Below, in pieces: positions 1 through 9,110 of a stretch of DNA of 64,000 nucleotides (positions are counted from its first letter, which is position 1; every line of letters begins with the position of its first letter). The notes under the pieces were generated by a model that saw nothing but the letters and a program-made list of their open reading frames with translations, was not told where the DNA came from and made no database searches. Made by a program: the position numbers and the translations under genes. This stretch comes from Nocardia brevicatena NBRC 12119 (lineage in GTDB: Bacteria > Actinomycetota > Actinomycetes > Mycobacteriales > Mycobacteriaceae). The stretch spans positions 1 to 64,000 of the forward strand of contig NZ_BAFU01000001.1 in NCBI RefSeq assembly GCF_000308495.1. The letters are read 5' to 3'.

Positions 1-1
1 T

Positions 2-676
2 ATGCGCCGGCGGCTCGACCTCGCCGGCGCCCTGGTCGCCAATCCGCCGGTCCTGTTCCTGGACGAGCCGACCACGGGCCTGGACCCGCGGGCCCGGCTG
101 GATCTGTGGGACGTGATCGAGGAACTGGTCGCAGGCGGTACCACCCTGCTGCTGACCACCCAGTACATGGAGGAGGCCGACCGGCTCGCCGACGCCATCG
201 CGGTGATCGATCACGGTCGGGTGATCGCCCGCGGCACAGCCGACGAGCTGAAGACCATGGTCGGCGGCGATCGGATCGAGCTCACGGTCGGCCATGCCGA
301 CGATCTGGCGGTGGCGCAGCAGGCGCTGGCTCCGCTGGCCGACGGTGAAATCCGTCTGGAGCCCGCGCTGCGCCGGATCATCGTTCCGGTCAGCGACGGT
401 TCGCAGGCGCTGGTATCCGCTGTCGGCAGGCTGGCCGAGTACCGGGTCGAGATCCATGATGTCGGGCTGCGGCGGCCCTCGCTCGACGATGTCTTCCTGA
501 CCCTCACCGGTCACGAGGCGGAAGAGGAGCCCACTGGCAATACCGACGAGACCGATGGTGCCCGTGCGGTCGCCGGTGCCGGCGCGACAAGGAGCGAAAC
601 CTCGGTAGCGGCCAACGGTGCCGGTCCCGAGCACACCCCGGCGAAGCCGGCGGCAACGGAAGGAAAGGCCCGATGA
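2..676 (+). CDS. ABC exporter ATP-binding subunit, DrrA-like (5' end outside window)
   Basis: Nucleotide-binding subunit of a DrrAB-type ABC-2 exporter. The gene enters from the left: the first visible residues, RRRLDLA, are the second half of the ABC signature, so Walker A and the first ~140 residues lie upstream and the ATG at base 2 is internal. Visible motifs are Walker B with catalytic Glu (LFLDEP), the D-loop (GLDP) and a switch region TTQYMEEAD, where Gln replaces the usual H-loop His, as is normal in the DrrA family. The tail of about 50 residues after the DrrA-type regulatory domain is low-complexity and rich in Ala, Thr and Glu. The stop overlaps the next ATG by 4 bp (ATGA), so it is coupled to the permease. 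The substrate cannot be told; the family exports drugs or lipids. Confidence 0.93.
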   Translation: MRRRLDLAGALVANPPVLFLDEPTTGLDPRARLDLWDVIEELVAGGTTLLLTTQYMEEADRLADAIAVIDHGRVIARGTADELKTMVGGDRIELTVGHADDLAVAQQALAPLADGEIRLEPALRRIIVPVSDGSQALVSAVGRLAEYRVEIHDVGLRRPSLDDVFLTLTGHEAEEEPTGNTDETDGARAVAGAGATRSETSVAANGAGPEHTPAKPAATEGKAR

Positions 677-1518
677 CCCCAGTGGCAGCGGGGGAGAACC
701 TCACTCTGGTCGAACGACTGTCCATGGTGGCCGGCGACAGCCTCACCGTCACCAAACGCAATGTCATAAAGATCAAACGGGTGCCCGATGTGCTGATCTT
801 CAGCACGCTCTCGCCGATTATGTTCGTGCTGCTCTTCGCGTATATCTTCGGGACCGCGATCAAGGTGCAGGGGCTGGAGGGTGGTTACCGCGAATATCTG
901 ATCGCGGGTATCTTCGCGCAGACCGTGGTGTTCGGTTCCACCTTCACCGGTTTGAGCCTGGCCGAGGATATGCAGAGGGGAATCATCGACCGGTTTCGCT
1001 CTCTGCCCATGGCACCGTCATCGGTGCTGATCGGCCGCACCGCCGGCGATGTGGTGATCAATATCGTCAGCCTGGTGGTGATGTCGCTGACCGGTCTGGT
1101 GGTCGGCTGGCGTATCCGCGGTTCGTTCTTGGACGCCGTCCTGGCCTACGCGCTGCTGTTGCTGTTCGCCTATGCGATCTCCTGGATCATGGCGGTGGTC
1201 GGCCTGATCGTCCGCACGCCCGAGGTGTTCAACAACGCCGGCTTCATGGTGATCTTCCCGCTCACCTTCTTGGCCAACACCTTCGTGCCGTTGAACGATC
1301 TGCCGACCGTGCTGCGGATATTCGCCGAATGGAACCCGGTGTCCGCCCTCACACAGGCGACCCGCGAACTGTTCGGCAACACCTCACCGCTTGCGGACAC
1401 CTCGACCGCCTGGTCGATGCGGCATCCGGTGGCCACCACCCTGCTCTGGGTGGTGCTCATTCTCGCGGTGTTCGTGCCGCTGGCGCTGCGTCAGTACCGC
1501 AGGACCGTCAGCCGCTGA
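673..1518 (+). CDS. ABC-2 permease, DrrB-like
   Basis: Integral membrane partner of the preceding ATPase, 281 aa, the usual size for a DrrB permease. A cytoplasmic N-terminus of about 35 residues (VTKRNVIKIKRVPD region) is followed by about six hydrophobic segments and a basic C-terminal tail (RQYRRTVSR). The segment NTFVPLNDLPTVLRIFAEWN is the conserved ABC-2 loop before the last helix. The start ATG at 673 overlaps the drrA-like stop, so the two are translated together. It should form the homodimeric pore of an ATP-driven exporter. Drug, glycolipid or polyketide export are all possible and the context does not decide. Confidence 0.93.
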   Translation: MTPVAAGENLTLVERLSMVAGDSLTVTKRNVIKIKRVPDVLIFSTLSPIMFVLLFAYIFGTAIKVQGLEGGYREYLIAGIFAQTVVFGSTFTGLSLAEDMQRGIIDRFRSLPMAPSSVLIGRTAGDVVINIVSLVVMSLTGLVVGWRIRGSFLDAVLAYALLLLFAYAISWIMAVVGLIVRTPEVFNNAGFMVIFPLTFLANTFVPLNDLPTVLRIFAEWNPVSALTQATRELFGNTSPLADTSTAWSMRHPVATTLLWVVLILAVFVPLALRQYRRTVSR

Positions 1519-1566
1519 CCGGCGGGCGAGCGTCGGCGTCGGAGCAGGTGGCGCGGCTCTCCCCGC

Positions 1567-1782
1567 TCAGTCGACACCGCCTTGTGCGCCGGCTTCCGTT
1601 TCGGGGGCCGGCGCGGCGCTACCGCGGGTGTAGCCGATCCGCGGCGGCGCGGGGGCGGGTTCGGGTGGTTGCGGGCGTTTGCCGCGTACCACCAGTGCGG
1701 TACCACCGGCCGCCGCGACCGCGGCGGCGGCCAGTAGCCGATTACGCGAACGACCGGACAGACGCAATGGGCCCAAGCTCAT
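1567..1782 (-). CDS. small single-pass membrane protein, unknown
   Basis: A 71-aa product with a basic N-terminus (LRLSGRSRNR), one Ala/Val/Gly-rich hydrophobic segment at about residues 15-33, then a proline-rich tail (PQPPEPAPAPPRIGY). The basic-hydrophobic-proline-rich order suggests a membrane anchor or an uncleaved signal. It lies in the gap between the permease and the rhomboid, on the opposite strand. I recognise no family. Support is the length and sensible membrane topology only, so it could be a chance ORF in GC-rich DNA. Confidence 0.5.
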   Translation of the reverse strand: MSLGPLRLSGRSRNRLLAAAAVAAAGGTALVVRGKRPQPPEPAPAPPRIGYTRGSAAPAPETEAGAQGGVD

Positions 1783-1998
1783 CCGTCAACTCTTACACAG
1801 CCCGGAAAAATATGCAGAATCCCAGGTAGCGACCATGCTCGGGGCGCGTCCGGGTTGCCCTGCGCTACTTCCGGCGCCGATACTCGGGCGCGGGTGTCCG
1901 ACGGTGTCATGGCACGATGGGCTCGTGAGTACCAGCCACGGTGCCGGCCCCGCGACCTGTCCGGATTCGAGCCGTCACCATGCGAACCGGATGTTCTG

Positions 1999-2889
1999 AT
2001 GACCCCACAGCATCCCGAGTATCCGCAGCAGCCTGCGCAGGTCTGCGTGCGTCATCCGGACCGCTCGACCGGCCTGTCCTGTACCCGGTGCGGTAGGCCC
2101 GCCTGCCCCGAATGTCTGCGTCCGGCCTCCGTCGGCCAACATTGCGTGGACTGTCTGCGGGCCGATCGGCGTGCTGCACCGCGGATGCGGACGGTGGCCG
2201 CGGGAGCAGCACCCCGAACGGCGATCCCATTCGTGACCTACGCCCTGATCGCGGTGAACGTGGTGATCTTCGGGATCACCGCCGCACAGTCGCACAGTCT
2301 GTTGGACAACTACGCCGGTTCCGGGCTCTTCCTGCAATGGGTCATGTACCCGCCCGCGGTCGCCACGGGCGACTGGGTCAGGGTGATCGGGTCCGGATTC
2401 CTGCACTATGGACCGGTTCACCTGCTGCTCAATATGTTCGCGTTGTACATCGTCGGACGGGATATCGAACTGGTCCTCGGCCGTGCACGTTATCTGGCGG
2501 TCTACCTGATCTCGCTGCTCGGAGGTTCGGCCGCTGTGATGGCGCTCGCTCAGGAGAACCTCACCGCCGGCGCGTCCGGCGCGGTATACGGGCTGTTCGG
2601 CTCGATCACCGTGATTCTGGTCCGGCTGCGGCAGAATCCCAACAGCATGTTGATCCTGATCGGTATCAATGTCTTCATCAGCTTCTCGCTGCCCGGTATC
2701 TCACTGTGGGGCCATCTCGGCGGACTGGCGGCGGGCACTCTGGCCACGCTCGGCGTGTTGTTCCTGCCCGGGTGGCTACGGGCCCGCACCCCGGAAAACG
2801 CCCGAGTGGTGGGCTGGACAGCACTCGGGGTACTGGCCGTGGCGGCATTGTCGGTGATCGCTGTGGTTTCGGCGTCGCTCACGGCGTAG
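1999..2889 (+). CDS. rhomboid-family intramembrane serine protease with N-terminal zinc finger
   Basis: Intramembrane serine protease of 296 aa from the ATG at 1999, which begins MTPQHPEYPQQ; an in-frame ATG at 1855 would add 48 unconvincing residues. Residues 14-55 hold a B-box-like zinc finger with regularly spaced Cys and His (CxxHPDR, CTRCGRPACPECL, CVDC), typical of actinobacterial rhomboids. The six-helix rhomboid core follows: HLLLN (Asn145, oxyanion side), the GASGAVYG box with nucleophile Ser193, and catalytic His239 in WGHLGGLAAG. All key residues are present, so it should be active on membrane-protein substrates, which are unknown. An inverted repeat just after the stop may terminate it. 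Confidence 0.95.
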   Translation: MTPQHPEYPQQPAQVCVRHPDRSTGLSCTRCGRPACPECLRPASVGQHCVDCLRADRRAAPRMRTVAAGAAPRTAIPFVTYALIAVNVVIFGITAAQSHSLLDNYAGSGLFLQWVMYPPAVATGDWVRVIGSGFLHYGPVHLLLNMFALYIVGRDIELVLGRARYLAVYLISLLGGSAAVMALAQENLTAGASGAVYGLFGSITVILVRLRQNPNSMLILIGINVFISFSLPGISLWGHLGGLAAGTLATLGVLFLPGWLRARTPENARVVGWTALGVLAVAALSVIAVVSASLTA

Positions 2890-2912
2890 GCGTAGGCCTA
2901 CCTCCGCCTACG
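2885..2912 (+). terminator. inverted repeat at rhomboid 3' end
   Basis: CGTAGGCG (2885-2892, overlapping the TAG stop) pairs perfectly with CGCCTACG (2905-2912) across a 12-nt loop. No T-tract follows, so this is a weak or Rho-type terminator candidate. Confidence 0.4.
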
Positions 2913-3055
2913 TTCCGGTCATACGTGTGCGCTTTCCGCCTTCGCATCGTCATGTGGGTTGTGTGACCCGCCCCATGCCGCGCCGTTGGTGAGGTGGTCG
3001 GATGTCGGACGTCGGGCTGCGTCTGCCGAGACCGGTGTACAGAGCGGCGATGGAA

Positions 3056-3520
3056 TCAACGTCCTGCGGCCTCACCGCGCAGGTTCAGTTCGATGCGCAG
3101 CGTGTGGTAGACCTCCTCGGGGTGGGTTCCCAGGTCCCACCGGCCGAAGATCAGCAGTCGCTCCGTGCCGTCGGAGGTCACGTCGATCTCCAGCATGGGC
3201 GTTTTGCGACCGAGGCGGCGATAGTGCACTGTGCGCGCCCGCAGGATCTGATCTCGGGTATAACTCGTCGGTCCCGTGAGGGTGCGCACCACCAGGCGGG
3301 GTTCGGCACCGGGAACGAGGGCCAGCCGGGGCCGCTGTCGGAAGCCGAGCACGGCCATCCCCAGCAGGCCCACCGCGGCCACGCCGACCAGCAGCCGGCT
3401 GGGGGCGTCGGGGGAGAGGACGGCGGCGACGGTCATCACCACGCCGCCGAGAGCGACCGCGACCAGCGCGGGGATGGGTGTGGTCCACGCCAGGCGTGGC
3501 GCCGGGTTCACGGGCTGCAC
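3056..3520 (-). CDS. PH-domain membrane protein (Rv0010c-like)
   Basis: A 154-aa membrane protein with two hydrophobic helices at about residues 15-34 and 43-58, then a bacterial PH-like domain: LVPGAEPRLVVRTLTG..., a conserved Tyr/Arg stretch, and the closing GRWDLGTHPEEVYHTL helix. Mycobacteria have such a gene (Rv0010c) directly beside crgA, and the arrangement is the same here, so position supports the identity. PH domains of this type bind ligands or proteins at the membrane; the exact role is unknown. The gene reads in the same direction as crgA, about 170 bp downstream of it, with a DnaA-box-like cluster in between. Confidence 0.85.
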   Translation of the reverse strand: MQPVNPAPRLAWTTPIPALVAVALGGVVMTVAAVLSPDAPSRLLVGVAAVGLLGMAVLGFRQRPRLALVPGAEPRLVVRTLTGPTSYTRDQILRARTVHYRRLGRKTPMLEIDVTSDGTERLLIFGRWDLGTHPEEVYHTLRIELNLRGEAAGR

Positions 3521-3625
3521 GTGGGCGGTCGTCCCCCATCGATCCTCGTGGATGAGCGGCCGGGGCGCGTCTGCGTAGTCATGCCGCGCCGCCTTCTCCG
3601 GTGTCGATACTCGGGGTACTGTGGG

Positions 3626-3678
3626 TTGTCCACAGATTCATCCACAGGTGTGTATGAATGACATGTGTGTAATCCACA
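3626..3678. promoter_or_regulatory. cluster of three DnaA-box-like 9-mers
   Basis: TTGTCCACA at 3626-3634 is exactly the mycobacterial DnaA-box consensus. TCATCCACA (3638-3646) and TAATCCACA (3670-3678) each keep the invariant TCCACA end. All three are on the + strand within 53 bp, between crgA and the PH-domain gene. In mycobacteria this gene block lies some 10 kb from dnaA/oriC, so a DnaA-binding cluster here is plausible. No clearly AT-rich unwinding region adjoins it. Confidence 0.5.
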
Positions 3679-3686
3679 TGACGTGG

Positions 3687-3956
3687 TCAACGCCACCGCA
3701 TGGTCATGATCAGGCCGACCACCATCAGGCCGAACCCGATCAGGAAGTTCCAGGCGTGGAGATCGTTCATCCAGCCGATCTGCTCCGCCGCGAGATAGTA
3801 GACCAGCAGCCACAGCAGTCCGGCCAGCATGAAGCCGAGCATGATGGCGACGTACCAGACCGGCGAGGGGCCGGCTGCCCTCACCTTCACCGGCGTCCGG
3901 TTGGCGGCGGGGTTGATCGTGTAGTCGGTCTTCTTCCGGACCTTCGACTTCGGCAT
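3687..3956 (-). CDS. crgA: cell division protein CrgA
   Basis: CrgA, 89 aa, a small divisome protein that binds FtsZ, FtsQ, FtsI and Wag31 in mycobacteria and helps septal peptidoglycan machinery assemble. The N-terminus [16 protein letters not shown] is the family hallmark, followed by two transmembrane helices ([20 protein letters not shown] and a second helix at the C-terminus ending TMRWR) separated by a short periplasmic loop with DLHAWN. Length is normal. The neighbours (PH-domain gene downstream, trpG divergent upstream, then pknB) match the Rv0010c-Rv0014c order, except that the DUF881 gene normally between crgA and trpG is absent. Confidence 0.97.
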   Translation of the reverse strand: MPKSKVRKKTDYTINPAANRTPVKVRAAGPSPVWYVAIMLGFMLAGLLWLLVYYLAAEQIGWMNDLHAWNFLIGFGLMVVGLIMTMRWR

Positions 3957-4137
3957 GACGTCCTCGTGTTCGGCGTGCAGATCCTGCCTTCAGGCTATCT
4001 CACCTGGTACCGCGTTCGAGTGTCGGCGCCGAAGGCGATAGCGAGGTGTGGTCACGCGGGTGTGGCGCGAGCGCTCGCCCGGCCCTGGCCGAGCGTAGTC
4101 GGCGTAGGAGACGGCCCGGTGTGATCGGGGTGGTGTA

Positions 4138-4167
4138 GTTCGGGCGGTCGTTCGGCGTCGCCCGAAC
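4138..4167. promoter_or_regulatory. perfect 9-bp inverted repeat in the crgA/trpG divergent region
   Basis: GTTCGGGCG (4138-4146) and CGCCCGAAC (4159-4167) are exact reverse complements with a 12-bp spacer, about 80 bp before the trpG ATG and about 180 bp before crgA. It could be an operator for either promoter or a hairpin in the trpG leader. No regulator can be named. Confidence 0.4.
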
Positions 4168-4247
4168 GTGGGCGCCGACGGCGGGCGCATGGTCAGGGGA
4201 GTGTAATCGATGCGACGGCTCGTCGGCCGAGGACGTAGGCTCTCATC

Positions 4248-4889
4248 ATGCGTGTTTTGGTCGTCGACAACTACGACAGCTTCGTGTTCAACCTGGTCCA
4301 GTATCTGGGCCAGCTGGGCGTGGAAGCCGTGGTCTGGCGTAACGATGACCCGCACCTCTCCGACCGCGACGCTGTCGCGGCCGGTTTCGACGGTGTTCTG
4401 ATAAGCCCCGGCCCCGGTACCCCCGATCGTGCGGGAGCCAGTATCGACCTGGTGCATGCCTGCGCTCGGCAGCGGACGCCGTTGCTCGGGGTCTGCCTCG
4501 GTCACCAGGCCATCGGCGCCGCCTTCGGCGCGACCGTGACCCGGGCTCCGGAATTGCTGCACGGCAAGACCAGCTCGGTGTTCCATATCGGCGCCGGTGT
4601 GCTGGCGGGATTGCCCGATCCGTTCATTGCCACCCGCTATCACTCGCTTACCGTGCTGGAAGAGACCCTGCCCGACGATTTCGAGGTGCTCGGCCGGACC
4701 GAGAGCGGCATCGTCATGGCCATGCGCCATCGTGACCTGCCCATCCACGGGGTCCAGTTCCACCCGGAGTCGGTGCTCACCCAGGGTGGGCACCGGATGC
4801 TGGCGAACTGGCTCGAAAGCTGTGGTGAACGCCCCGCGGAGGGGCTTATCGAAATGTTGGAAGCGGAAGTGGCCGCGCTGGCGGTGTGA
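4248..4889 (+). CDS. trpG: anthranilate/aminodeoxychorismate synthase glutamine amidotransferase subunit
   Basis: Class I glutamine amidotransferase of 213 aa that releases ammonia from glutamine for anthranilate (TrpE) or aminodeoxychorismate (PabB) synthase. Starts MRVLVVDNYDSFVFNL, the standard family N-terminus. The catalytic triad is visible: Cys83 in GVCLGHQAIG, then His172 and Glu174 in GVQFHPES; the oxyanion loop SPGPGTP is at 53-59. It stands alone, with no trpE nearby, between crgA and the pknAB block as in mycobacteria, where the gene is called trpG or pabA. A stand-alone subunit of this kind often serves both tryptophan and folate synthesis, so the symbol is tentative. Confidence 0.93.
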   Translation: MRVLVVDNYDSFVFNLVQYLGQLGVEAVVWRNDDPHLSDRDAVAAGFDGVLISPGPGTPDRAGASIDLVHACARQRTPLLGVCLGHQAIGAAFGATVTRAPELLHGKTSSVFHIGAGVLAGLPDPFIATRYHSLTVLEETLPDDFEVLGRTESGIVMAMRHRDLPIHGVQFHPESVLTQGGHRMLANWLESCGERPAEGLIEMLEAEVAALAV

Positions 4890-4955
4890 TCCGCTACCGG
4901 AATCGGTCCGGGCGGCGGTTGCCCGGTCGCCGCCCAGGCCTGTCCGTGCCGGGGG

Positions 4956-5375
4956 TCAAGGCCGTCCGTAGACCGCGGTGACGAATTCGCCGAGTTGGTT
5001 GTCGTCCAGATGCCGGGCCAGGTCGGACTCGCTGATCATGCCGACGAGGCGCTTGTTCTCGATAACCGGTATCCGTTTGACCTGATGCCCCTCCATCTCG
5101 TCGAGAACCTGGTCGACGTCGGCATCGGCGGCCACCCATCGGGGCGTCGCCTCGCAGAGTTCGGCGGCGCGGGTCCCCGAGGGCGACATCCCCTGGGCCA
5201 CGCATTTGATCACGATGTCGCGGTCGGTGATGATGCCGCACATCCGTTCGTCCTCATCGGCGACGACCAGTGCGCCGACGCCGAGCTCGGCCATAGCGCG
5301 CGCCGCTTGTGCGACCGATTGTTCCTTGGAAATCCACTGAGCGCCGGGCTTCATGATGTCCTTGGCAGTGGTCAC
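4956..5375 (-). CDS. tandem CBS-domain protein (Hrp1-like)
   Basis: A 139-aa protein made of two CBS domains (about residues 8-65 and 74-132) with nothing else attached. Motifs include MTTAKDIMKPGAQWISKEQS, GIITDRDIVIKCVAQG and VGMISESDLARHL, typical of the Hrp1/YhcV group. Such Bateman modules bind adenine nucleotides and act as energy or stress sensors; mycobacterial Hrp1 belongs to the hypoxic dormancy regulon. The start is GTG at 5375 with AGGAGG six bases upstream. It reads in the same direction as the kinase operon, 235 bp beyond pknB, and hairpins in the gap suggest separate transcription. Confidence 0.9.
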   Translation of the reverse strand: MTTAKDIMKPGAQWISKEQSVAQAARAMAELGVGALVVADEDERMCGIITDRDIVIKCVAQGMSPSGTRAAELCEATPRWVAADADVDQVLDEMEGHQVKRIPVIENKRLVGMISESDLARHLDDNQLGEFVTAVYGRP

Positions 5376-5479
5376 GGCATACCTCCTCGTTCCTCAGCGA
5401 TGCTGGTTCGGATGGAGCAAATCCATCTTCCCACCAAATCGCACCGGTCGGTATGCCCAGGCGGGCGTTGAGCGGCGCC

Positions 5480-5528
5480 GCGAAGCCAAGGCTTCGCCAT
5501 ACCGCGCCGGTCGGCTTCTCAGCCGACC
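5480..5528 (-). terminator. two hairpins between pknB and the CBS gene
   Basis: GCGAAGCC-AA-GGCTTCGC (5480-5497) and GGTCGGCT-TCTC-AGCCGACC (5509-5528) are two perfect 8-bp stem-loops 80-130 nt past the pknB stop. They are candidate transcript ends for the fhaA-pknB operon. No U-tract is present. Confidence 0.45.
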
Positions 5529-5609
5529 ACAACGGGTGTACCGGGACCACCGGCCGTCATACCGACCCCTCGGAAAGCAGCCGCCTGTCGCGGTTGCCCC
5601 TCGGGCGCG

Positions 5610-7535
5610 TCACGGCGGCCCGAGCGGCGCCACGCCAACATTGACGGTGACCGCGGAGGTAGTCAAGATCGTAGTGCCGGGGGCAGGACTCTGGCCGATG
5701 ATCTTGCCGCTCTGGCGGGAGTCGAGGGTCATCTGCGTGATCTGCCGGATCTGATTGACGCTGCCCGCCCAGCCGGCCTCTCGTAGGGTGTTCGCGGCCT
5801 CGTCCACGGTCAGACCGGTGAGGTTCGGCATGAGTATGCGGTTGCTGTCGGCGATCTGCACCGTGATGGTGGAGCCCTTGTCCGCCATGGTTCCGCCGGC
5901 CGGCTCGGTGGCCAGCACCTCGCCGCGGGGCCGCTGCGAAGGCACCTCTTGGATCACGATCTGGAACTGGGCACCGTTCACGAGATTGGGGCGGGCCACA
6001 TCGATCTGCTGACCCACTACATTCGGCACCCAGACCTGTTCCGGTCCGGATCCGATCGTGACCGTGACCTGGGTGCCGGCGTCTATCTTGGACCCCGGAG
6101 CAGGTTCCTGATCGATGATCTTGTCCTTGTCCTGCGCACTGGACGGGCCCGGCCGTACATCCGGGTTGAGCTGCAGGCCGGTCTCGTCGAGTTTCCGCTC
6201 GGCCTCCTGACGAGTGAGACCGGCCAGTCGAGGTACCGGCACCTGCTGTGGGCCGGTCGATACCTGCACCGTGATGACGCTGCCCTCATCGGCGCGGGAC
6301 CCACCCAACGGCTGGGTCGAGATGACATTGCCGGTGTCGACCTTGCCGTCCGGCTTCTGCTGGATGGCGACGCTGAACCCCAGACCCTCCAGGGTCTTCT
6401 GGGCCTCGTCGACAGAAGCGTTCGACAGATCCGGGACGGCGACCTGATCGGGCTTACTGCCCGGACCGAGCAGCACCCAGAACAGACCGAAGGTCACCGC
6501 GACCGCGGCAGCAGCGCCGAGCACGAGGTAGACGATGCGCCGCGATCCCCGGCCTCCGTCGGACTCGTAGTCGTAGTCGTCCAGATCCTCGTCGCCGTGA
6601 TCGGCGGCGCGGTGGTACCCGTGCGAGGACGGACCGGTGGAGTCGAGGAAGGTGGTGCGGTCCTCGTCGGTCATCACCATCGGTGCGCTCGGTCGCTGTC
6701 CGCCGAGCACCCGGATCAGATCCGCGCGCATCTCGGCCGCGGTCTGATAGCGGTTGGCGGGATTCTTGCTCATCGCCTTCAGGACGACCGAATCCAGCTC
6801 TCGCGGTACTCCCTCGTGTACGAGCGACGGCAGCCTCGGGTCCTCCCGCACATGCTGGTATGCCACCGCGATCGGGGAATCGCCGGTGAACGGGGGCTCG
6901 CCGGTGAGGATCTCGAACAGTACGCAGCCGACCGAATAGACATCCGATCGAGCATCCACCGTCTCGCCGCGGGCCTGTTCCGGCGAAAGATACTGCGCGG
7001 TGCCGATTACCGCGGCGGTCTGCGTCATCGGGTTGGCGGCATCGGCGATCGCGCGCGCGATACCGAAGTCCATCACCTTCACCGCGCCGGACTGGTTGAT
7101 CATGATGTTGGCCGGCTTCATATCGCGGTGCACGATGCCCGCCTTGTGACTGAAGTCCAGCGCGGCGCAGACGTCCGCCACGACTTCCATCGCCCGGCGC
7201 GGCGGCAGCGGCCCCTCGTTGCGCACGATATCGCGCAACGTATCGCCGGCCACGTACTCCATCACGATGTAGGGCAGCGGGCCGCCGTCGAGCTCCGCCT
7301 CACCGGTGTCGTACACGGCCACGATGGCGGGGTGGTTCAGCGCGGCGGCATTCTGCGCCTCGCGTTTGAACCGCAGATAGAACGTCGGATCGCGGGCCAG
7401 ATCGGCGCGCAGTACCTTGATCGCGACATCGCGGTTCAACCGGAGGTCGCACGCCCGGTGGACCTCGGACATCCCGCCGAATCCGATGATCTCGCCCAGC
7501 TCGTAGCGGGAGGAGAGATTCTTCGGGGTCGTCAT
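5610..7535 (-). CDS. pknB: Ser/Thr protein kinase PknB with four PASTA domains
   Basis: Transmembrane Ser/Thr kinase of 641 aa controlling growth and septation. The kinase domain covers about residues 11-275: glycine loop GFGGMS (18-23), Lys40 in VAIK, catalytic Asp138 in HRDMKPAN, Asp156 in DFG, and activation-loop threonines in [15 protein letters not shown], all numbered as in mycobacterial PknB. A juxtamembrane linker precedes a single helix at about 334-357, then four extracellular PASTA repeats (about 363-430, 431-498, 499-566, 567-634) that sense muropeptide or lipid II. Its ATG overlaps the pknA stop by 4 bp. It is last in the coupled operon fhaA-fhaB-pstP-rodA-pbpA-pknA-pknB. Confidence 0.98.
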   Translation of the reverse strand: MTTPKNLSSRYELGEIIGFGGMSEVHRACDLRLNRDVAIKVLRADLARDPTFYLRFKREAQNAAALNHPAIVAVYDTGEAELDGGPLPYIVMEYVAGDTLRDIVRNEGPLPPRRAMEVVADVCAALDFSHKAGIVHRDMKPANIMINQSGAVKVMDFGIARAIADAANPMTQTAAVIGTAQYLSPEQARGETVDARSDVYSVGCVLFEILTGEPPFTGDSPIAVAYQHVREDPRLPSLVHEGVPRELDSVVLKAMSKNPANRYQTAAEMRADLIRVLGGQRPSAPMVMTDEDRTTFLDSTGPSSHGYHRAADHGDEDLDDYDYESDGGRGSRRIVYLVLGAAAAVAVTFGLFWVLLGPGSKPDQVAVPDLSNASVDEAQKTLEGLGFSVAIQQKPDGKVDTGNVISTQPLGGSRADEGSVITVQVSTGPQQVPVPRLAGLTRQEAERKLDETGLQLNPDVRPGPSSAQDKDKIIDQEPAPGSKIDAGTQVTVTIGSGPEQVWVPNVVGQQIDVARPNLVNGAQFQIVIQEVPSQRPRGEVLATEPAGGTMADKGSTITVQIADSNRILMPNLTGLTVDEAANTLREAGWAGSVNQIRQITQMTLDSRQSGKIIGQSPAPGTTILTTSAVTVNVGVAPLGPP

Positions 7536-9073
7536 GGCAGTCCTTGCGGATAGGTAGCCGACGCACCAGGGGTGTCGCCCCCGCTGGGAGCGTCGCCGAA
7601 GGCGCCCTCGTCGTCCTCGATACCGGGGAACGACGGCATGGGTATCTGGATCGTCGGGAACGGCCGGCGAGTGGTGGTCTTATCGTTCGTGGTGGTCGGC
7701 GGCTCGGTGGTCGTCGACGGTGGTGCGGTGGTGCTCGGCGGCGCGCTGGTACCGGGTGGTGCGGTGGTGGTCGGCTCCACGGTCGTCTGCGGCGCGGCGG
7801 TCGGCTGCACGGCCGGTGGCTCCGGTTCCATGTAGCCGGTATTCGCCGGCGGTGGCGGCACCGGTCGTTGGGTGCTGGTGACCACGGCCGGGGTGGTCGG
7901 GCGGTTGGGATCCGGGTTGGTGTCGCCACCGAACAGCAACCACAGCACCGCGCCGCCCAGCAGTACCGCGCCGATACCGAGACCGACCAGCAACTTCTGG
8001 CTCTGACCGGGTAGGCCCCCGCGCCGCCCATCCGATGCGGGCCTGTTGGTGGCCGGACGGTTCGCGACGGTGGTCGGACGGCTCGGGGCGCCGGCGCCCC
8101 CGCCGTGGGCGTAGCGGGCCGTCGCGCTGTTGTCGAAGCCCTGCCGCGACGGCGGCAGGACCACCGTGGGATTGGGAGGCAGCACCTGGGTGGCGCCTTC
8201 GTTGATCGGCTCGGCCGGCATGTTCCGCGGCGGCGGTGGCCTGCGACCGGCGCGAACCGCGGCGACGGCGTCGGCGAACTCGCCGCCGTCCGCGTAGCGC
8301 TGGGCCGGGTCCTTGCCGATGGTGATCTCGATCAGTTCCCGCACATTGGGGGGTAGATCCGACGGCATCGGCGGCGGCGCCTCGCGGACGTGTTTCATCG
8401 CGACGGTAATGGCGCCGTCCCCGCTGAACGGGCGTTGCCCGGCCAATACCTCGTAACCCACGATGCCGAGGGCGTACACATCGCTGGCGGCGGTGGCGTC
8501 CTCGCCGACCGCCTGCTCGGGCGCGATGTATTGCGCGGTCCCCATCACCATGCCGGTTTTGGTCACCGGCGAGGCGTCCACCGCCTTGGCGATGCCGAAA
8601 TCGGTGATCTTCACCTGGCCGGTCGGGGTGACCAGGATATTTCCCGGTTTCACGTCCCGGTGCACCACGCCCACGGCATGCGCCACCTGCAGCGCCCGTC
8701 CCGTCTGTTCCAGCAGGTCCAGGCCCTGCACCACGGACAGTCGGCCGAGGCGGTTCAGCACGGCGTTCAGTGGCTCGCCCTGAACCAACTCCATCACCAG
8801 ATAGGCCGTTTCGCCGCCCTGCGGGTCATAGGTCTCGCCGTAGTCATAGATTCCGGCGATACCGGGGTGGTTCAGCTGGGCGGTGGTCTTGGCCTCGGTG
8901 CGGAACCGGTGCCGGAAGGTGGGATCGGCCGAGAACTCGGACTTGAGCACCTTGACCGCGACGCGCCGGTCGAGCCGGGTGTCCAGGGCCTCCCATACCT
9001 GGCCCATCCCGCCGGTAGCGATCAGCCGCTGCAGCCGGTACCGGTCCGCGATCATCGCACCGTTGTTCAGCAT
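7532..9073 (-). CDS. pknA: Ser/Thr protein kinase PknA
   Basis: Essential-type Ser/Thr kinase of 513 aa. I start it at the ATG at 9073 ([17 protein letters not shown]), which fits the PknA N-terminus; an upstream in-frame start would run into pbpA. The kinase domain lies at about residues 12-275 with [26 protein letters not shown] and ITDFGIA all intact, and Thr residues in [15 protein letters not shown] as autophosphorylation candidates. A long Pro/Arg-rich linker leads to one membrane helix ([20 protein letters not shown]) and an extracellular tail very rich in Thr and Pro, with no PASTA domains. It phosphorylates division and cell-wall proteins with PknB; PstP, four genes upstream, reverses this. 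Confidence 0.97.
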   Translation of the reverse strand: MLNNGAMIADRYRLQRLIATGGMGQVWEALDTRLDRRVAVKVLKSEFSADPTFRHRFRTEAKTTAQLNHPGIAGIYDYGETYDPQGGETAYLVMELVQGEPLNAVLNRLGRLSVVQGLDLLEQTGRALQVAHAVGVVHRDVKPGNILVTPTGQVKITDFGIAKAVDASPVTKTGMVMGTAQYIAPEQAVGEDATAASDVYALGIVGYEVLAGQRPFSGDGAITVAMKHVREAPPPMPSDLPPNVRELIEITIGKDPAQRYADGGEFADAVAAVRAGRRPPPPRNMPAEPINEGATQVLPPNPTVVLPPSRQGFDNSATARYAHGGGAGAPSRPTTVANRPATNRPASDGRRGGLPGQSQKLLVGLGIGAVLLGGAVLWLLFGGDTNPDPNRPTTPAVVTSTQRPVPPPPANTGYMEPEPPAVQPTAAPQTTVEPTTTAPPGTSAPPSTTAPPSTTTEPPTTTNDKTTTRRPFPTIQIPMPSFPGIEDDEGAFGDAPSGGDTPGASATYPQGLP

Positions 9074-9110
9074 CGGGTTCCCCGCAGATTCACTCGCACA
9101 TCCATCTTGT

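Noticed and set aside
4138-4247. Tryptophan attenuator ahead of trpG
   Set aside because: There is no short ORF with consecutive Trp codons and no terminator before the gene; only an inverted repeat.
5949-7553. 534-codon frame opposite pknB, and similar long frames opposite pknA, pstP and htpG
   Set aside because: They are third-position shadows of well-supported genes with no family motifs or ribosome sites.
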